The position numbers and the translations under genes were made by a program. A stretch of 64,000 bases of DNA from Tetraselmis striata (Eukaryota > Chlorophyta > Chlorodendrophyceae > Chlorodendrales > Chlorodendraceae): NCBI GenBank assembly GCA_006384855.1, contig VCJN01001568.1:22533-86532 (forward strand). The letters run 5' to 3'. Under the pieces are notes generated by a model, which was not told the origin of the DNA, did no database searches, and worked only from the letters and a program-made list of their open reading frames with translations. Positions within the stretch are counted from its first letter, which is position 1; every line of letters begins with the position of its first letter. Positions 10,301 through 23,325 of this stretch are shown here, piece after piece.

Positions 10301-13300
10301 CGTGCTGATCGTTGGGCACAGCCCTCATTCTCCTTCATTGGGAATATGGACTCCCGAAGGGGGGTGGAGGGGGGGGGGGGGGGGGGGGGGATCAATTGCC
10401 CAGCCTTGCACGGTACAGCTGCTAAGAAGGCACCTGTCCTGCGATCACCTGGAGTGAAATGACAACTCTCCCAGATTCATTCCCTGGAATGATACGCTGC
10501 AATGTGAGCCTCTCCTGCCCCCCCGTTGCGGCCGCCCACAGGAAAATTGTGTACCACGGCCCCACTGCGGAGACGCTGCCCTTCTTTGAATCTCTGGGCT
10601 TCACCTGCCCCTCGCGTAAGGACATGGGCACCTTTCTGCAGGAGCTCTTCACGCCGCAGGGTACGTCTCCCGGGAACCTGGTGCCATGCTTGGCATCGCA
10701 AAGTTCCTGCCTCGCTCTCCAAGAGTCATGTTCCTGATCGCCAGGCGGTCTGTCTCTTGCATGACCTGACTTGTGCGCCGGGGGGGGTTGCAGGCCAAGT
10801 GGAGTACATGCAGGGCGACCGCAAGACAGACTCCATGGATGAGCTTCTGCTGAGCGTGGACCAGATGGCGGGGGCCTTCTGGGCCAGCGACACCGGCAAA
10901 GCGCTCCAAGCTGAAGCTGCAGATACGGTGGACCGCGGTCTGAGCCACCCGGACGCGCTGCGCAAGCAGAAGTACGCGCTCAACCCGTGGGAGGCGTTCA
11001 TGGTGCTCTTCAACCGGCAGGTGACGCCAGCTACCGACCAGCAGGGCCATCTTCAGCAGTTTGGGCATCAGCCGCCGCACCCCCAATGTCCCGCCACTTA
11101 CCCTCCTGGCGGCTGTGGGCGCTGTTGGTGCAGGTGCTGCTGCTGAAGCGCAATACAAACTTAATCTACACGCGCGCGGGTTTTGCCATCATCACCGGCC
11201 TCATCCTCGGCACCGTTTTCTTCCAGCTGGAGCCCACCCTTGGTGAATCGCGCTCCTACTTTGGCCTTTTCTACCTCATTTGCATGTACCTGGCGCTGGG
11301 CAACCTGCCGCAGGTCGCAATCACCTTCAACGCCAAGAACATCTTCTTCAAGCACAAGAACAACAACTTCTTCCCCGCCTGGATTTACGTCCTGGTGCAG
11401 CTGATGGTGCACATCCCCTTTGCGCTGGCCGAGTCGCTCATCTTTGGCATCTGCATGTACTTTCTGTCAGGCCTCTCCACCACCAGCGCTAAGGTGAGTG
11501 CTTGCAGCACCCTGTTCTACTCGCACCCATTTGCCCATGCGTTGTCTGTCCTGGATCGCGACACGTGCTGTCCCCATGGCTGACTACCTCCCGGTAATTT
11601 CGTTGCAGTATTTCTTCATATGGTTTGTCATCGCTTTCTCGACTCACGTCAGCATGGCCACCATGTTCCGCTTCATCGCAAACATCTCACCTTCCATGGT
11701 GCGCGCATCCTCCATCGCGTCGCTCGCGCTCCTCATCAACGTGCTCACCTCTGGCTACACCATTGTGTATGGGGACATCCCTCCCTGGTGGATCTGGCTC
11801 TACTGGATCAGCCCCTTCGCGTATGCCATTCGCGCGTTTGTCATCAACGAAATGACGGCACCGCGATGGGAAATGCGAGGTGCGGTGCTACCCCGCTGAG
11901 CGCAGGACGCCCGCACAGCCCTATGCAACTGGCCCCACCCCTCCGCAGCTTGTCCTCAACCGTCGTCCTGACACAGTGGAATTGAACAGGTGTTGTCGCT
12001 CTGGAGGGCTTTGACTTTTTCACCGAATCTTGGTGGATCTGGGCGGGCGTGGGATTCCAGTGGGCCTTCACCATTGTCGTCGTCATGCTGTCTTCTCTCA
12101 CGCTCACCTACCTGGACACGCGCTCCGCACACCAGGTTGGCAGCCCCACCCCGGCTGGTCGCAGCTGAGCGGAACCCCACAGGATGTTTCACCACTTGCG
12201 CATGCGCATCAGGTTATCGCATGCCGTAAGGCAGAACCAGGCGCCAACAATGGCCAAATCTGGCTACTGTATGGTCTCAGGCTGCTCGCAGCTTTGCATC
12301 TGACGCGGCACCCTCGTTCCTTTCCAGGTTCGCATCAGCGACCGCCAGCGTGACCAGGCCATGGCGCAGGCCAGGAGCGAGTTCAGGCGCGCCAAGCTGC
12401 AGCTCAAGGAGCTGCAGAAGGAGCTTAAGTCGGGACCTACCAGCCCTGGTCCCAACGCCGTGGCCATCAAGATGCCGACCACCGCGTCAGGACCTATCCC
12501 CTTTGCGCCCGTCTCCCTCATCTGGCGCGACCTCAAGTGGGTGGCTACACCCCAATCACCGCCCCACTCTGTGTGCCGATATGCCAGACACACGATTTCG
12601 CTTTGGCGTGCCCATGGCATGCTGGCCTCCATTGCGACGCTGCCCGTCTCCCAGGCTGATTTGCTTTGGGTGCCTGCACAGGTACGTGGTGAAGACCCCG
12701 AGCGGCGCCAAGCTGGAGCTCCTGAAGGGCATCTCTGGCTTTGGCCGCCCCCGCCGACTGACCGCGCTCATGGGCGGCAGCGGCGCGGGCAAAACCACCC
12801 TGATGGACGTCATCTCTGGCCGCAAGACGCAGGGCGAGATTCAGGGCGACCTGCTTGTCAACGGTGAGCTCCCCAGTGCTGCCCCTCGAGGCTATTCCGC
12901 GCGTTTCCCTGCTGATTGAGCATGTCCTCCCAAGATAGACATTGTGCCGCAAAAACGTATCCAGCACCCTTATGCTTCGGTTATGTATACCAGCAACGAT
13001 GTGATGTTAATCCATGTGTAGAGTCACACCCCTTCCTGACAGTCGCATTGGCGGATGATCTGCTCGTGCTGGTGCGGGTCCGTGCTGGGTGCGTTGCTAG
13101 CCAGCAGCCAGGCATCCCACTGAGCCATAGCCTCAGTTAGTCTGAAGCCCCTCAGCCCATGGAGCCTGAAGCATCTCTGCTGCCGCTTGCTGCCAGGCGC
13201 GCCAAAGAACCAGGCGTCCTTTTCCCGCATCATGGGCTACGTGGAGCAGACCGACATCCACAGCCCGCAGGCCACGGTGCGCGAGGCGCTCAGCTTCAGC

Positions 13301-15657
13301 GCTGCGCTGCGGCTGCCAGCAGACACGAGCGACATGCAGCGCGACCAGCTGGTGCAGGACGTGATCAAGATGGTGGAGCTGGACAGCCTGCAGGACCAGC
13401 TGGTGGGCGTGCCTGGGCTGACAGGCCTGTCAGGGGAGCAGCGCAAGCGGCTGACCATTGCAGTCGAGCTTGTATCCAACCCCAGGCACTTTGCCCTCGC
13501 CCCCACATGCTTGCTTAGTGACTTCCTCTGCGACTCACGGCGTGTGTCTCGCCACACTTACTGCTGCCTCTCTGCATTTCAACATGGTGATGGTATCCTT
13601 TGGCTCTCTGTCCGTCCCACTCCTGTTTGTGCCTGCGCAACTCGCCCATCGCCGTGTTGCTAACTGGGCGCCTGCCCGCCGTGCCGCAGCGTGGTGTTCC
13701 TGGACGAGCCAACCAGCGGGCTGGACGCAACGGCCGCCAGCGTGGTGGTCCGCACCATGCGGACCATCAGCGAGGCGGGCCGCACGGTGATGGCCACCAT
13801 CCACCAGCCCTCCATAGAGATCTTTGCCGCATTCGACGCGCTGGTGCTGCTCAAGCGCGGCGGCCGGCTCATCTTCTTTGGGGAGCTGGGAGAGGCCTGC
13901 GCCAATCTCATCAACTACCTGGAGGATCAGCCCGGCGTCCCCAACATCCTGGACGGCTACAACCCTGCCACGTGGATGCTGGAGGTCTCGGGCGGGGATG
14001 TTGAGGTCAACGGTGTTGTCAAGGACTTTGCCAACCTGTATGAGGTGCCCCCCCCCCCCCCCCCCCCCCCCCACCCCCCCTCCCTCTCAGCCATACACAC
14101 TGGTTCGGCAGACTGGCACTTCCCCAAACAGAATGTGCCCAAGCCAGTGCTCACATGCTGTGTGCGGTGCCTTCCCTGTTCCTCGCAGGAGTCGGAGCTC
14201 AAGGCGGCAAATGATGCGGAAGTGGAGAACGAAATCACGGCCAGCCAGTCCGCCCCCAAGATCGACGGCAGTGGCGCAAAGTCGGTGCCCCTGGGACGGC
14301 AGTTTGTTTTCCTCCTGCGCAAGAACTTCCGCACGTACTGGCGCTCCCCCAGGTGAGGCGGCCCTCCACAACCTGCGTCAAACGCCCACCGCCACGTACC
14401 CCGGTGTCCGCCGCATCGCACCGTCGCTCACGCGCCCGCTTCCGCCGCCGCAGTTACAACATCACGCGGATGATCGTCATTGCGGTGATGGGCGCCATGT
14501 ACGGCTCCATCTACTGGCAACAGGGCCTCGCCATCACAGGTGGGGGCAGCCCCCCCCCCCCCCCCCCCCCTTTGCCTGCACCCCCTCTGCCATTCTGATC
14601 TGCCCCTGGCGCTGTGCATCGGGGAATACGTGCAGGCCGTCATCCCACCCGCGGGCCACAAGCTTGCCGCTAACAAACCCCCCCCCCCCCCCCCCCAACC
14701 CGCCGCCGCGGTCCCCGGCTCACCCTTGTGAAATGTCCACAGCAACGTCCATCGACGAGAACCGAGTGCAGAATTTGCTGGGCGTCATCTTCAGCTCCAT
14801 CACCTTTGTGGCGGTGTTCCAACTCACGGCCGTGCAGCCGATTGTCGCGTATGAACGCTCGGTGAGGCTGCTGCAGCTGCCATCGGTTTCCTGCGGCGCC
14901 AGCGTCCCGCTTTCTGTCGTCAGCCTCCCACATGAGGGGAGCGCGTAGACCCTCCGTGACCTGTTGACAGTGTTTGGCACGGAGGATAGAGAAACCAATG
15001 GGTCTGTCGCGCCTGGCTGAGCCCTCTGCTCCCCCCCCCCCCCCCCCCTGCCAACCCGCGCCCCACCAGGTGTACACGCGCGAGTCGGCAGCCAACATGT
15101 ACAGCGTGTGGCCGCAAAGCCTAGCGCAGGTGCTGGTGGAGCTCCCCTTCCTGGTGGTGCAGGCGCTCATCTTCGTGCCCATCCTGTACTTTATGGTCGG
15201 CTTTGTCCCGGACGCCGGCAAGTTTTTCTTCTTCCTGCTCGTCAACCTGGCCAGCCTCTCGCTGTTCACGCTCTTCGGGGAGTGGCTGGTGATGGTGACG
15301 CCCAACCAGCAGCTGGCGCAAGTCTTTGGTGCGGGGCTGAACCAAGTGTGGAACATCATGTGCGGCTTCCTGGTCGCGTTCCCGCTCATCCCGGCCTGGT
15401 GGCAGTGGGCGAACCGCGCCACGCCCTCCACCTGGCTCATTTACTGCATTGCCGCCAGCCAGATGGGCGACAGCCAGGCCGTCGTGAAGGCGGTGCTCCC
15501 CGGCGACGAGCGCCCACTGGGCGACTACCTCGCCGCCAACTTTGGCTACGAGTACAGCTTCCGCTGGCCGTCCCTCGGCATCGCGCTGCTCTTCATCCTC
15601 TTCTTCCGCATCACCTCCACCCTGGCGCTGCGCTACATAAACTTTGCCAACCGCTAA
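7320..15657 (+). CDS. Full-size ABCG/PDR-type ABC transporter, 21 exons
   Basis: Exons 7320-7879, 8393-8567, 8669-8719, 8839-8934, 9077-9154, 9302-9445, 9614-9869, 9991-10135, 10542-10660, 10794-11020, 11134-11493, 11609-11879, 11990-12135, 12328-12536, 12682-12863, 13197-13485, 13690-14044, 14189-14352, 14454-14539, 14743-14861 and 15070-15657 join in phase to 1539 residues. Order is N-tail, NBD1, TMD1, NBD2, TMD2, the reverse (NBD-first) topology of plant/fungal PDR exporters. NBD1: Walker A GPPGGGKS ~270, signature VSGGQ ~425, Walker B LLLMDE ~445. NBD2: GGSGAGKT ~977, LSGEQ ~1084, VVFLDE ~1104. Such pumps export hydrophobic compounds at the plasma membrane; the substrate is unknown. Intron 16 needs a GC donor. 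The exon 6/7 junction is the least certain. Confidence 0.93.
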
Positions 15658-15706
15658 ATTTAGACAGCCTCCATCTCCCTCCTGTGTAGAAGACAGCTCC
15701 CATCTA

Positions 15707-15711
15707 TGTAA
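15707..15711 (+). terminator. TGTAA polyadenylation motif of the ABC transporter
   Basis: TGTAA lies about 50 nt after the stop codon. This pentamer is the usual green-algal poly(A) signal (family knowledge). Confidence 0.5.
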
Positions 15712-17014
15712 CCGCCCCGAACTTGCAGTCATCCTACCATCTGACCCGATGACCGTAGCCTCATGGAATGCTTTCTACTACACACCATGCACCCTGGTTG
15801 CTGAATACAATGGCGGCAGCCCTGGGATTACAAATGCGTGCTACAATGTCATGAGCCCCTTGGCCTTCTTACACCGCCGCATACGGTCGTCGCGAGTGAG
15901 CCATAAGCGCTGTCAGCGTAGCCCGCGTCAACATGACCGGAGAGCAGGAGATGTTTAAAAGGCGTTTTTTCTTGTCAGCGGCGGCAGTGTTAGTAGATGG
16001 CGTTTCGATACAGTACGGAACGGAACCCGGCACAAACACACGGGGATCCCCAGGCTCCCCATCCCGCGCAGCGCATGCGAAAGCTGCAAGGCAACATGTC
16101 AGGAGGAGCATGCAACAGCATCATCTGACAGCGGGAGACTCGGCCTCGTAATTCGTCCGTCCAGGAACCAAAGTGAGGCAGGCAGTCGCCGCGACAAGCA
16201 TGGCATAGCAAGGAGGTGATGGCTTGGCGGTAGTTCCCGCGTTGCAAAGACAGCATATGAACCAGCACCGATGAAGCCGAGGGATCCAAACGCTGCACGC
16301 AGCATTATTCCGACACGACAGTCCAATAGCAATGGGCGTGCTGCACCGGCCGCGAAGGAGCATCATCGCCCGGTCCCTTGTGTTGCCCACCGGCAAGGGC
16401 CACATCACCGGTAGACCCAAGCCAATGGGCGTCCCCGTCGTTCCACCTCAAGGGGCGGACGCTGACATGCGTGACATAATGACGAGTGACATAGTGACAT
16501 AAACATGCGTCAATTAAGGGTTCAATATAGACTGTTTGTTGTTCACTCGCACCGCCGCGCAGGGTTTTGTGCGCGCCGAAATTGATAAGACGAACAAGCA
16601 GGCATAAGGTAGATCTGCTGAGACCCAGCAATGTCCGCTGGATAAGATACCGATTTCTTCGTCATGTGCCTCATCACGTGACCGGCATCCTAACCTCGCA
16701 TCCACTGATTTTTGGCATGGAGGCAACACCTTGTCCTGGGAAATGCTGTCAATCTGCTGATGGATATGGCGGGTGGGCCGCGCGGCTGAGGGGGGGGGGG
16801 GGGGGGGGGGGGGTAAATCAGCACCAGAGCGACACAATGCACATTCAACTTTTTTCGCCGCGAATGAAATCATTCTTCTTGTTTCGATGAATCACATGTC
16901 GGCCTGATCTCCCATAATATCGCGGATGATCATCCGCCCATATACATATATACATACATATATATCAGCATCTGCTGGGCTATACTCTGTACAACATGAT
17001 ACATATTTTCACAA
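15712..17014. other. Gene-poor region with a poly-G run
   Basis: No convincing coding sequence. A run of about 20 Gs at ~16793-16813 resembles the intron homopolymers, but no splice partners were found around it. Confidence 0.5.
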
Positions 17015-18065
17015 ACGTGTCATGCCTCGCCTTTTCGCCAAATCTGAGCTTATGAATAGATGGGCAGCTGAAAAAAGGTTTTATGACCTGAAACCCTGGA
17101 ATTTGGCGCATTCATGCACAATAGTAGAATAATTATCATCATAGGTTTAAATCAAACCCTATGACCCAAACACCTGCGCAACACGGGTGGTCATGGCGCC
17201 GCATTATTTGATGTTTTAAGTACCCCCGCAGAACACGTGCCGCCATGCATAGCGGGATGGCAATGGACGGTTGAGGAAACATGTAAGCAAAGGGTCGGTT
17301 AGGATGTTGCTGAGCGCGGTGAGACTATGTAAGCGCGATTTATGCACTGCACGGTTTGTAGTGTTGATACCATCGCAACTGCAGTGTCGAGCACCCTAAC
17401 ACGACACGATGATAGTCAGATGAGCGTTGCAATAAGCAGGGATTCGCAGTTGCTTACAAAATTCCGAATTACCTAATTGAATCCTTAGCGAGGAGTGCTA
17501 GTCTGTACCTGGGGATCCGTTTGGGGCATCGGAACATGTTTATGCACCTTTCGCGGGCTATCTATAACGTAAAAATACGCCGCAACATGACGTTAATTGC
17601 AACATGGGGCCACATCAGGGGCGCGTGCAACTTCACGGCACGCGCATATCTTAATGTAATACTCGACACCAGCCGATGGCCTGAAAGTGCGTTGGGTGTA
17701 CTCGCGCACAGACCACATCGCTCACACTTGGATGGTATTCAACGGTTGCACGCCCCCTGGAGGCCTTGAGCGATGCACACGGCCGCCATACTCGCTCCCT
17801 CTTTATTACATAATGACTTTTACCAACATCAACGCATTAAGTGCACAGCATTCCCACTATGCCCAAAAGTGACACGCAATGAGCATATAGCCATGCATCA
17901 CTACTACAGGAAAGCTTTGCTCAATGGCAAGGGGCCGCGCAAAGACCGCCCATGCTTGCCCATGCAACGATTCGTCGAAGAATAACATTTTAGCCCCCGT
18001 GATTTACATTTGTTCCTTCACCGGGCCACCCATGCGTTAGCAACGGACATGTGGTATCATGTGAG
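17015..18065 (+). repeat. Decayed dispersed repeat, copy i
   Basis: Sequence from ~17020 to ~17520 aligns, on the opposite strand, with ~34510 down to ~33900. Shared landmarks are TTTTCGCCAA, TTTATGACCT, GGTTGAGGA and GTTGATACCATCGCA. The ends are not defined and no intact ORF remains. It is probably an old DNA transposon. Confidence 0.55.
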
Positions 18066-18079
18066 CTTATTCTGAATGG

Positions 18080-20142
18080 CCTTACGCAAGACCGACACAA
18101 CCCGTTGTGAAAAAATCGTGCTCATATACACGGAGAGGGCAAACAGCGGCAGATATCAAACGCTGACATCGGACTTCGGGAACAAACCGTCTATCAAAGA
18201 CTTCTCGGCTGCGTCGTCTCAAAGGACCTCGGGCTCCCACCACCCAACCTCCGCCCCGCGCGCAGAGTCGGCGACACGGAAGACAAGAACGACGACAACC
18301 TCCTCCGGGTCGCGGTTCATATACCGGACTCCTTTCTACCCCGTTCCAAACAACCCCAACAGTCGATGAATGGGGGCAAACGGCAGGGAGGAGGCACATC
18401 ACCTCATAGACGTTGAAGTCGTAGAAAAACTTGCGCGGTTGAGGCGTGGCGGGGCGCGGGTGGCGCAGCGACTCGGGTGTCCAGCGCGTCAGATTACGGC
18501 GAGTAGGGCCGCGGTCGTCGTAGCTCCAGTCACCATCTAGGGAGTGCCCTTACCGATGCTCGTCGCACGGGCATCAATGAATGATATACTTCTTTATGTC
18601 CAGGACGTTCATGCACTGCTCCACCTTGTACCACGTCTCGGTAAGCTCTGACCCGTCCTTCGGTAGCATGTGTTTCCTCAGAACTTCGACAACCTCTCGA
18701 ACGCCGCCGTCTTTATGTTGTGCTTCCGCTTCCACTCACAAAGGTTAAGCGCGGCCTCCATCAAGGTCGCGTCGGCACCGTCCGGTGTACAATTGACGGC
18801 GTCTGTTGCGAAGGGGGCGGAGGAGCAGGTGCTAGCAACGACGGAACTAGTAGGCGGCTAGGCGCCACACATGCGGGGGAGGAGGGGGAGTCGACACGAT
18901 ACATGCTTACCTCTTCCCGTCGTCGTACTTCCCTCGAGCGCTGTTGGCCCCGATGTTGACGTCATACCTCGCTCCAACGTCTCATCCACCGTCGCTGTCG
19001 TTGCGGCTGTCGTCAGAGGGGTTGCCTTCCACAACCCCCGCGAAAATGCCTTCGGCGTTGCTATCGGCGTCGCTGTCGGAGTCGAGAAGTTCGCGTAGCT
19101 CATGTCAGGTGCACATGCGCACAAGCATCTAAACGAACGCGCGTGTAAACGGCATCTTCAGCAAATCATCGTTTGCACGTTGCCACTGCGATACTCTTAC
19201 CAATACCTAAACTGTGGGGCAACAACGCGGGCAAGCACCCCCCGAAGGCACCGTCGGTGGGTGCGCAAGGGCCGCACCGCCGGTAGGTCGACAATGGCGC
19301 CTTGCGGCAACCTGCAAGTGAAATCGCCCAGCTGCTCTGTCTTCAAATCCAGCGCGGTTGTATCTCCGACTCAGTTAGCTCTTCCCAGTCGCCATCGTCG
19401 TAAATCACCTTCATCGCCATCTTCCTATCAGCCGGGTCTGCGTCCTCGTTATCCCATCTCCAACTGGCGACCTTGATGTTGGATGATACACACGGGTGGC
19501 TATGACAGGGCGGCGGTGGGCCTATGTCATGTGTAACGGGACGTCAGGGAGGGCAACGGAGGGAGGGGGCGGGGGGATACCTGGCCGAGAAAGCTCCCCC
19601 GCGTCTCGAACGTCTTGGTTATGACAGCGCCCACGTGAAGTTCGGCATTCATCTGTTGCGCTGCCATGCTTGCTGCCAAGCCACCATGAGACGACACCGA
19701 ACGCCCCTCCCCGCCGTTGGGTAGTGCGGGGCTCGCTGATTCGTTTTGGGGGAGACGAGAGCGGCGGAGAGGGCGGCGGGAGCGATGGCGGCAGCGACGG
19801 TATCGATGCACCCGGCTCGCCCCGCGTTTCGGTCTGACCGGGTCCGGACGGAGCAGAGGCGTGACGGCCGTACGGCGCAGCAACTACCGCAGGGGCGCCA
19901 TCACCACCCGCTGCGACAGGCGCCGCGGTGTCCGGAGGCGGCTTGGCGCACGCCTCCGTCCCTATGCAATGCATGTGCGTGTCGTAGAACCGATTCCCCG
20001 TGAAAGAGACGCCACACGCGCAGCAGCGCATTCTCTTTGCCACCTCTTCCCAAGTCCCCTTGGCAGCGAATCCAACCTTCCTTGCCCGCCCTCTGTCAGG
20101 AATACGGCGCTTGGAGTTGCGACGCCCTGTGGTGCACCACAA
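18080..20142 (-). pseudogene. Degenerate transposon protein remnants (Tnp2-like?, zinc-finger and Tudor-like pieces)
   Basis: Minus-strand coding-like segments in several frames. From 20142 a 206-codon ORF starts with a basic region and a Cys/His cluster (CCACGVSF...HMHCIG), possibly a BED-like finger, then a Pro-rich tail. Near 19480-19350 the sequence reads VIYDDGDWEELTESEI, like Tudor-type domains. An acidic run (DSDSDADSN) lies near 19080. Near 18790-18570 comes LMEAALNLCEWKRKHNIKTA, then LPKDGSELTETWYKVEQCM, which resembles the segment before CACTA/Tnp2 transposase cores. Frameshifts and stops separate the pieces. The overall assignment is tentative. Confidence 0.45.
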
Positions 20143-20540
20143 CTCAGCGCCGGCGGCTCGCAGCGGCGGGGGTTGTTAGGGGCTAGTCACTGGCGCTCAA
20201 GCGGCTGCTGCGCATGGTAAGGTATCCGCGCGACTTGCAGCAATTTAGCGGGCCTTGAGACCTACGGGTGATAGCTTGTGATGAGGCGTTAAAGTACAGT
20301 GTGGCGAAAGTCCCAACGATTACGGGTAGCCTCGCGAGGCGCGATGTTGGTCCAGTGTACTATGGGCATGGCACAAGATGGTACTGGTAGCATATTACGG
20401 CATGTGGGCGAGCCGGGCACGTCATTGCGACTACCGAGCATCGCAGAAAAGTGGCGATTACACGGTAGATACGGCGATTACACGTCCATTCCCTGGAAAA
20501 AAATCGCCTTTACGGTATAATTACGAGACAGTCCGGGAGG
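20143..20540. other. Intergenic, no gene seen
   Basis: Nothing recognisable beyond the broken edge of the next coding remnant. Confidence 0.5.
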
Positions 20541-21177
20541 CTAGTGCACCTTGTGCGTGCCGTCAGTCATAAGGTGCAAGGGCAATCCAAAAAGCAAAGC
20601 CATCCGAAGAGTGCTCAGGAGCTCGAGCGAAGAAAAAGCCACTGCACTCGACTCTTCTTCGTCTCGGAGCACAACCAAGTCAGTTTCTGACACCTTATCA
20701 AAAGTCGTGCCTGAAGGCATTGCCTTCGACTCGGCCCGTTCGCGCAAGTCGTGAAAACATGTGAGGTGGAATACTCCCTTACCGAGCTTGATAATAAAAT
20801 ATTTTTCCACCGCCTTAAAATTTGAGTCAGGAGCTGGGGCCGCAAGCCGTCCAAGACTCCGGCAGCCCAGTGCACACGTAGTCAGCGTGGAAGCAGCCGG
20901 CTGTCGGGCGCCATGGACCCCGGACGCCCGGGCAGCAAAATCCCGCAGCCGGCGGCCAATCCAGTGGCGCCACCCCCACCCATCACAATCACGCGGGCGG
21001 TAGCGAGGCCGCAGCCGCAAAGGTGCCCAAAGATAAGGGCAGTGGACCGAGCACTCATGTGCTCGCCTCGCCCATGGGAACGAGGAGCTACAGATGGGGG
21101 GGGGCGGTCGCCGCCGCATAGTGCAGTGACTACTGTATATGGCGAGCAGCAGCCTCGACTTTACGCGCCCATGTGAC
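20541..21177 (-). pseudogene. Truncated coding remnant, possibly transposon-derived
   Basis: An open minus-strand frame. Its C-terminal half (KYFIIKLGKGVFHLTCFHD, then ..LPLHLMTDGTHKVH) looks protein-like and weakly resembles the DGT motif region of Mutator-type transposases. It stops abruptly at 20541 with unrelated sequence beyond. The N-terminal half is Pro/Arg-rich and may not be coding. Confidence 0.35.
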
Positions 21178-21195
21178 ATCAAGTAAATGATTATG

Positions 21196-21730
21196 ATTAC
21201 ATGAGCTAGACGCAACATTCAAGAAATCCACACAGAAATCCAGAAGGAAATCCAGCTACGGGCCAACAGAGGCGGGAACCGCCATGGTAGCCTCCGACCA
21301 GTCATCGCCACCAGCCAGCCGCCGCTCCACGCAGTAGGGACGCTCTCCCCAGCACACAATCCCGGGGCACTCCAATAGCGGCACTAGGCCGAATGTAATG
21401 TGAAGGCGCCGACAGGAAAGGAGCTTCGAAGTTGAGGTCTCGCAGCAAGGAGCGGAAGTGGGGGGGTGAGTCCAACCCTGAACAGGGCGCCACGGGCGTG
21501 CAACAGACGCAGGCCACCCAACGCCAGATGCGCCGCCAGCTCGGTCGCGTCCTTTTCCGCCAAACGTAGAACGCCTTCCCCAGCACAACATCCCGGGCCA
21601 CTCCAATAGCGGCGCTGAGCCGAATGTGATGGGGAGGCGCCAACAGGACAGGAAGGGAGAAAGTGCTCAACGAGTAGGGAATGCAGAGCCGACCGGGCCA
21701 GCAACGACGTAAGACGCCGATGTGACATCA
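21196..21730 (+). repeat. Dispersed repeat family R1 with an internal duplication
   Basis: Begins ATTACATGAGCTAGACG, then AAATCCAGAAGGAAATCCAG. The same block recurs at ~23326-23560 (+) and, diverged, at ~57770-57890 (-). Within this copy, a GGGCACTCCAATAGCGGC unit near 21365 recurs as GGGCCACTCCAATAGCGGC near 21595, an internal duplication of ~230 bp. The minus strand stays partly open, but I recognise no protein. Confidence 0.6.
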
Positions 21731-23325
21731 AGTACCAGAATCACAACATACGGGTAGCGATCCAGGTCGCTACAGGTATTCGCAATCCGTATCGCTATTT
21801 CGCCAGGAGAAGGTTTATATACTACACTTCAAAATTAATTGTAAGCGAACTGTCCAGCAAGGGGTAGTTGGTGAGCAATTTTCGAGTTTCAACGCATTAC
21901 GAAAACCCTCCGAGCTGGGGACGCGGGGTGACCTGCCGGGGTTTACAATTAGTTCGGGGTGCGAAAACTACTGCTCAAATCATAGAACTCTGACGGAATT
22001 ATAAGCGATCTATGCCGAATTTGGACTTACGGGTTTTTATGCTCCTACGCGCCCGCCGTAACACGAAGAGTTAGATACGTGCTTGCCCCACTGTGTAGAG
22101 CTAGGAGCGCGCTACCATATGAAACGGTTGCCAAAAGGTGCGCATGCTCATTGCAAAACAATTCGCCGCCTACACGAGTCTGTGCCTCGTGATAGGTGTA
22201 GCACTTGTTTAACGCTGATGTACGTGGGCATTATGAGCGGTTGAAAGGCGCGATGCGGCATCACTCGCAGTGCCATGCGAGCACATTTTGGGGCAGTCTA
22301 TTGCTATAGGGGCATGCCAAAGACTCCTCATGTGTTGCGCGTAGGCATATTTTTCTGAATATTTGTGCTAATGTAAACTCGAGATGTGCGAAATTCGTGC
22401 CTCGTTTTTACATATACATACACATCAATGTACATGGCCAAATCGATTCAATCTACAATATGGGGGTTGTAGCCAGCACTCCTACCCAACATACCCCTAT
22501 ATTAGGATTGGCGCCACGCCCTTCGATTGCGCGTGAGCACAGACCCTACCCAAAGTAGGGTTTGCCATTTATTTTGAAGCGTAGTGTATGTGACCATTTT
22601 TGGCCTGCGATTCTCGTACCCGCGAACACAGCGAAGGGTTCAAATCAGTGATTTGGTTAGTTTGGATAAGACGCGGTATCCTAATACGCGTTATCCTAGT
22701 TGCTATACCCAAAGGCAGACGAGCAATTTATATTTCAAACACCGTAAATCCTAAATGAACCCGCTGCCACGTCGTACTACCGGCGAAGTCCTCGTCATCA
22801 TGGACGAGGCAGCGACAAGTGGGAAACGCGAGGTCGATAACTATCACCCCTGAATATGCTTCGGCAATTTGCTTGACTATAACGGAGCGGCAACCTTTCA
22901 TGGTTGCTGTTAGTTCTGTTTGTAGTGCGCATTTTGTGAAAGCCCTGATGTAATATAATATGATTGTGTAAACTACAACAGAGCGTCGCCTACCCAGGGC
23001 TTTCCACAACTGGATTGCTGCCAAACCGGCCGTCGTAGGGTCGCTGCAAGGGTTTCACTGCCAGTCCTGCCCCGAGGGCGGGGGAAAAACTGTCACCCCA
23101 TTTATTCTCGTCGTATCGACGACGATGGTTGTCACCTTTTTAGGGTTTTAAAACCCGTTCAACCCTAAACAAATAATACATATATAAATGCACGTACTGA
23201 TACCAGCAGGAGTAAACTACCAGTAGTTTTTTTTTCCGTCCCCGGGACAGGACTGGCACTAGTGAAACCCTTGCAGCGTCTCCGTAGTCGCAGCGTCTCA
23301 GTAGTAGTGTCTCCATACACATTCG
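21731..23325. other. Intergenic, no gene seen
   Basis: AT-richer sequence with short open frames only. A palindromic GGGTTTTAAAACCC lies near 23143. No homology recognised. Confidence 0.5.

Noticed and set aside
13824-14948. A 374-codon plus-strand ORF
   Set aside because: An off-frame reading through ABC-transporter exons and C-tract introns.
14670-15440. A 256-codon minus-strand ORF
   Set aside because: Antisense shadow of the last ABC-transporter exons, which are strongly conserved on the plus strand.
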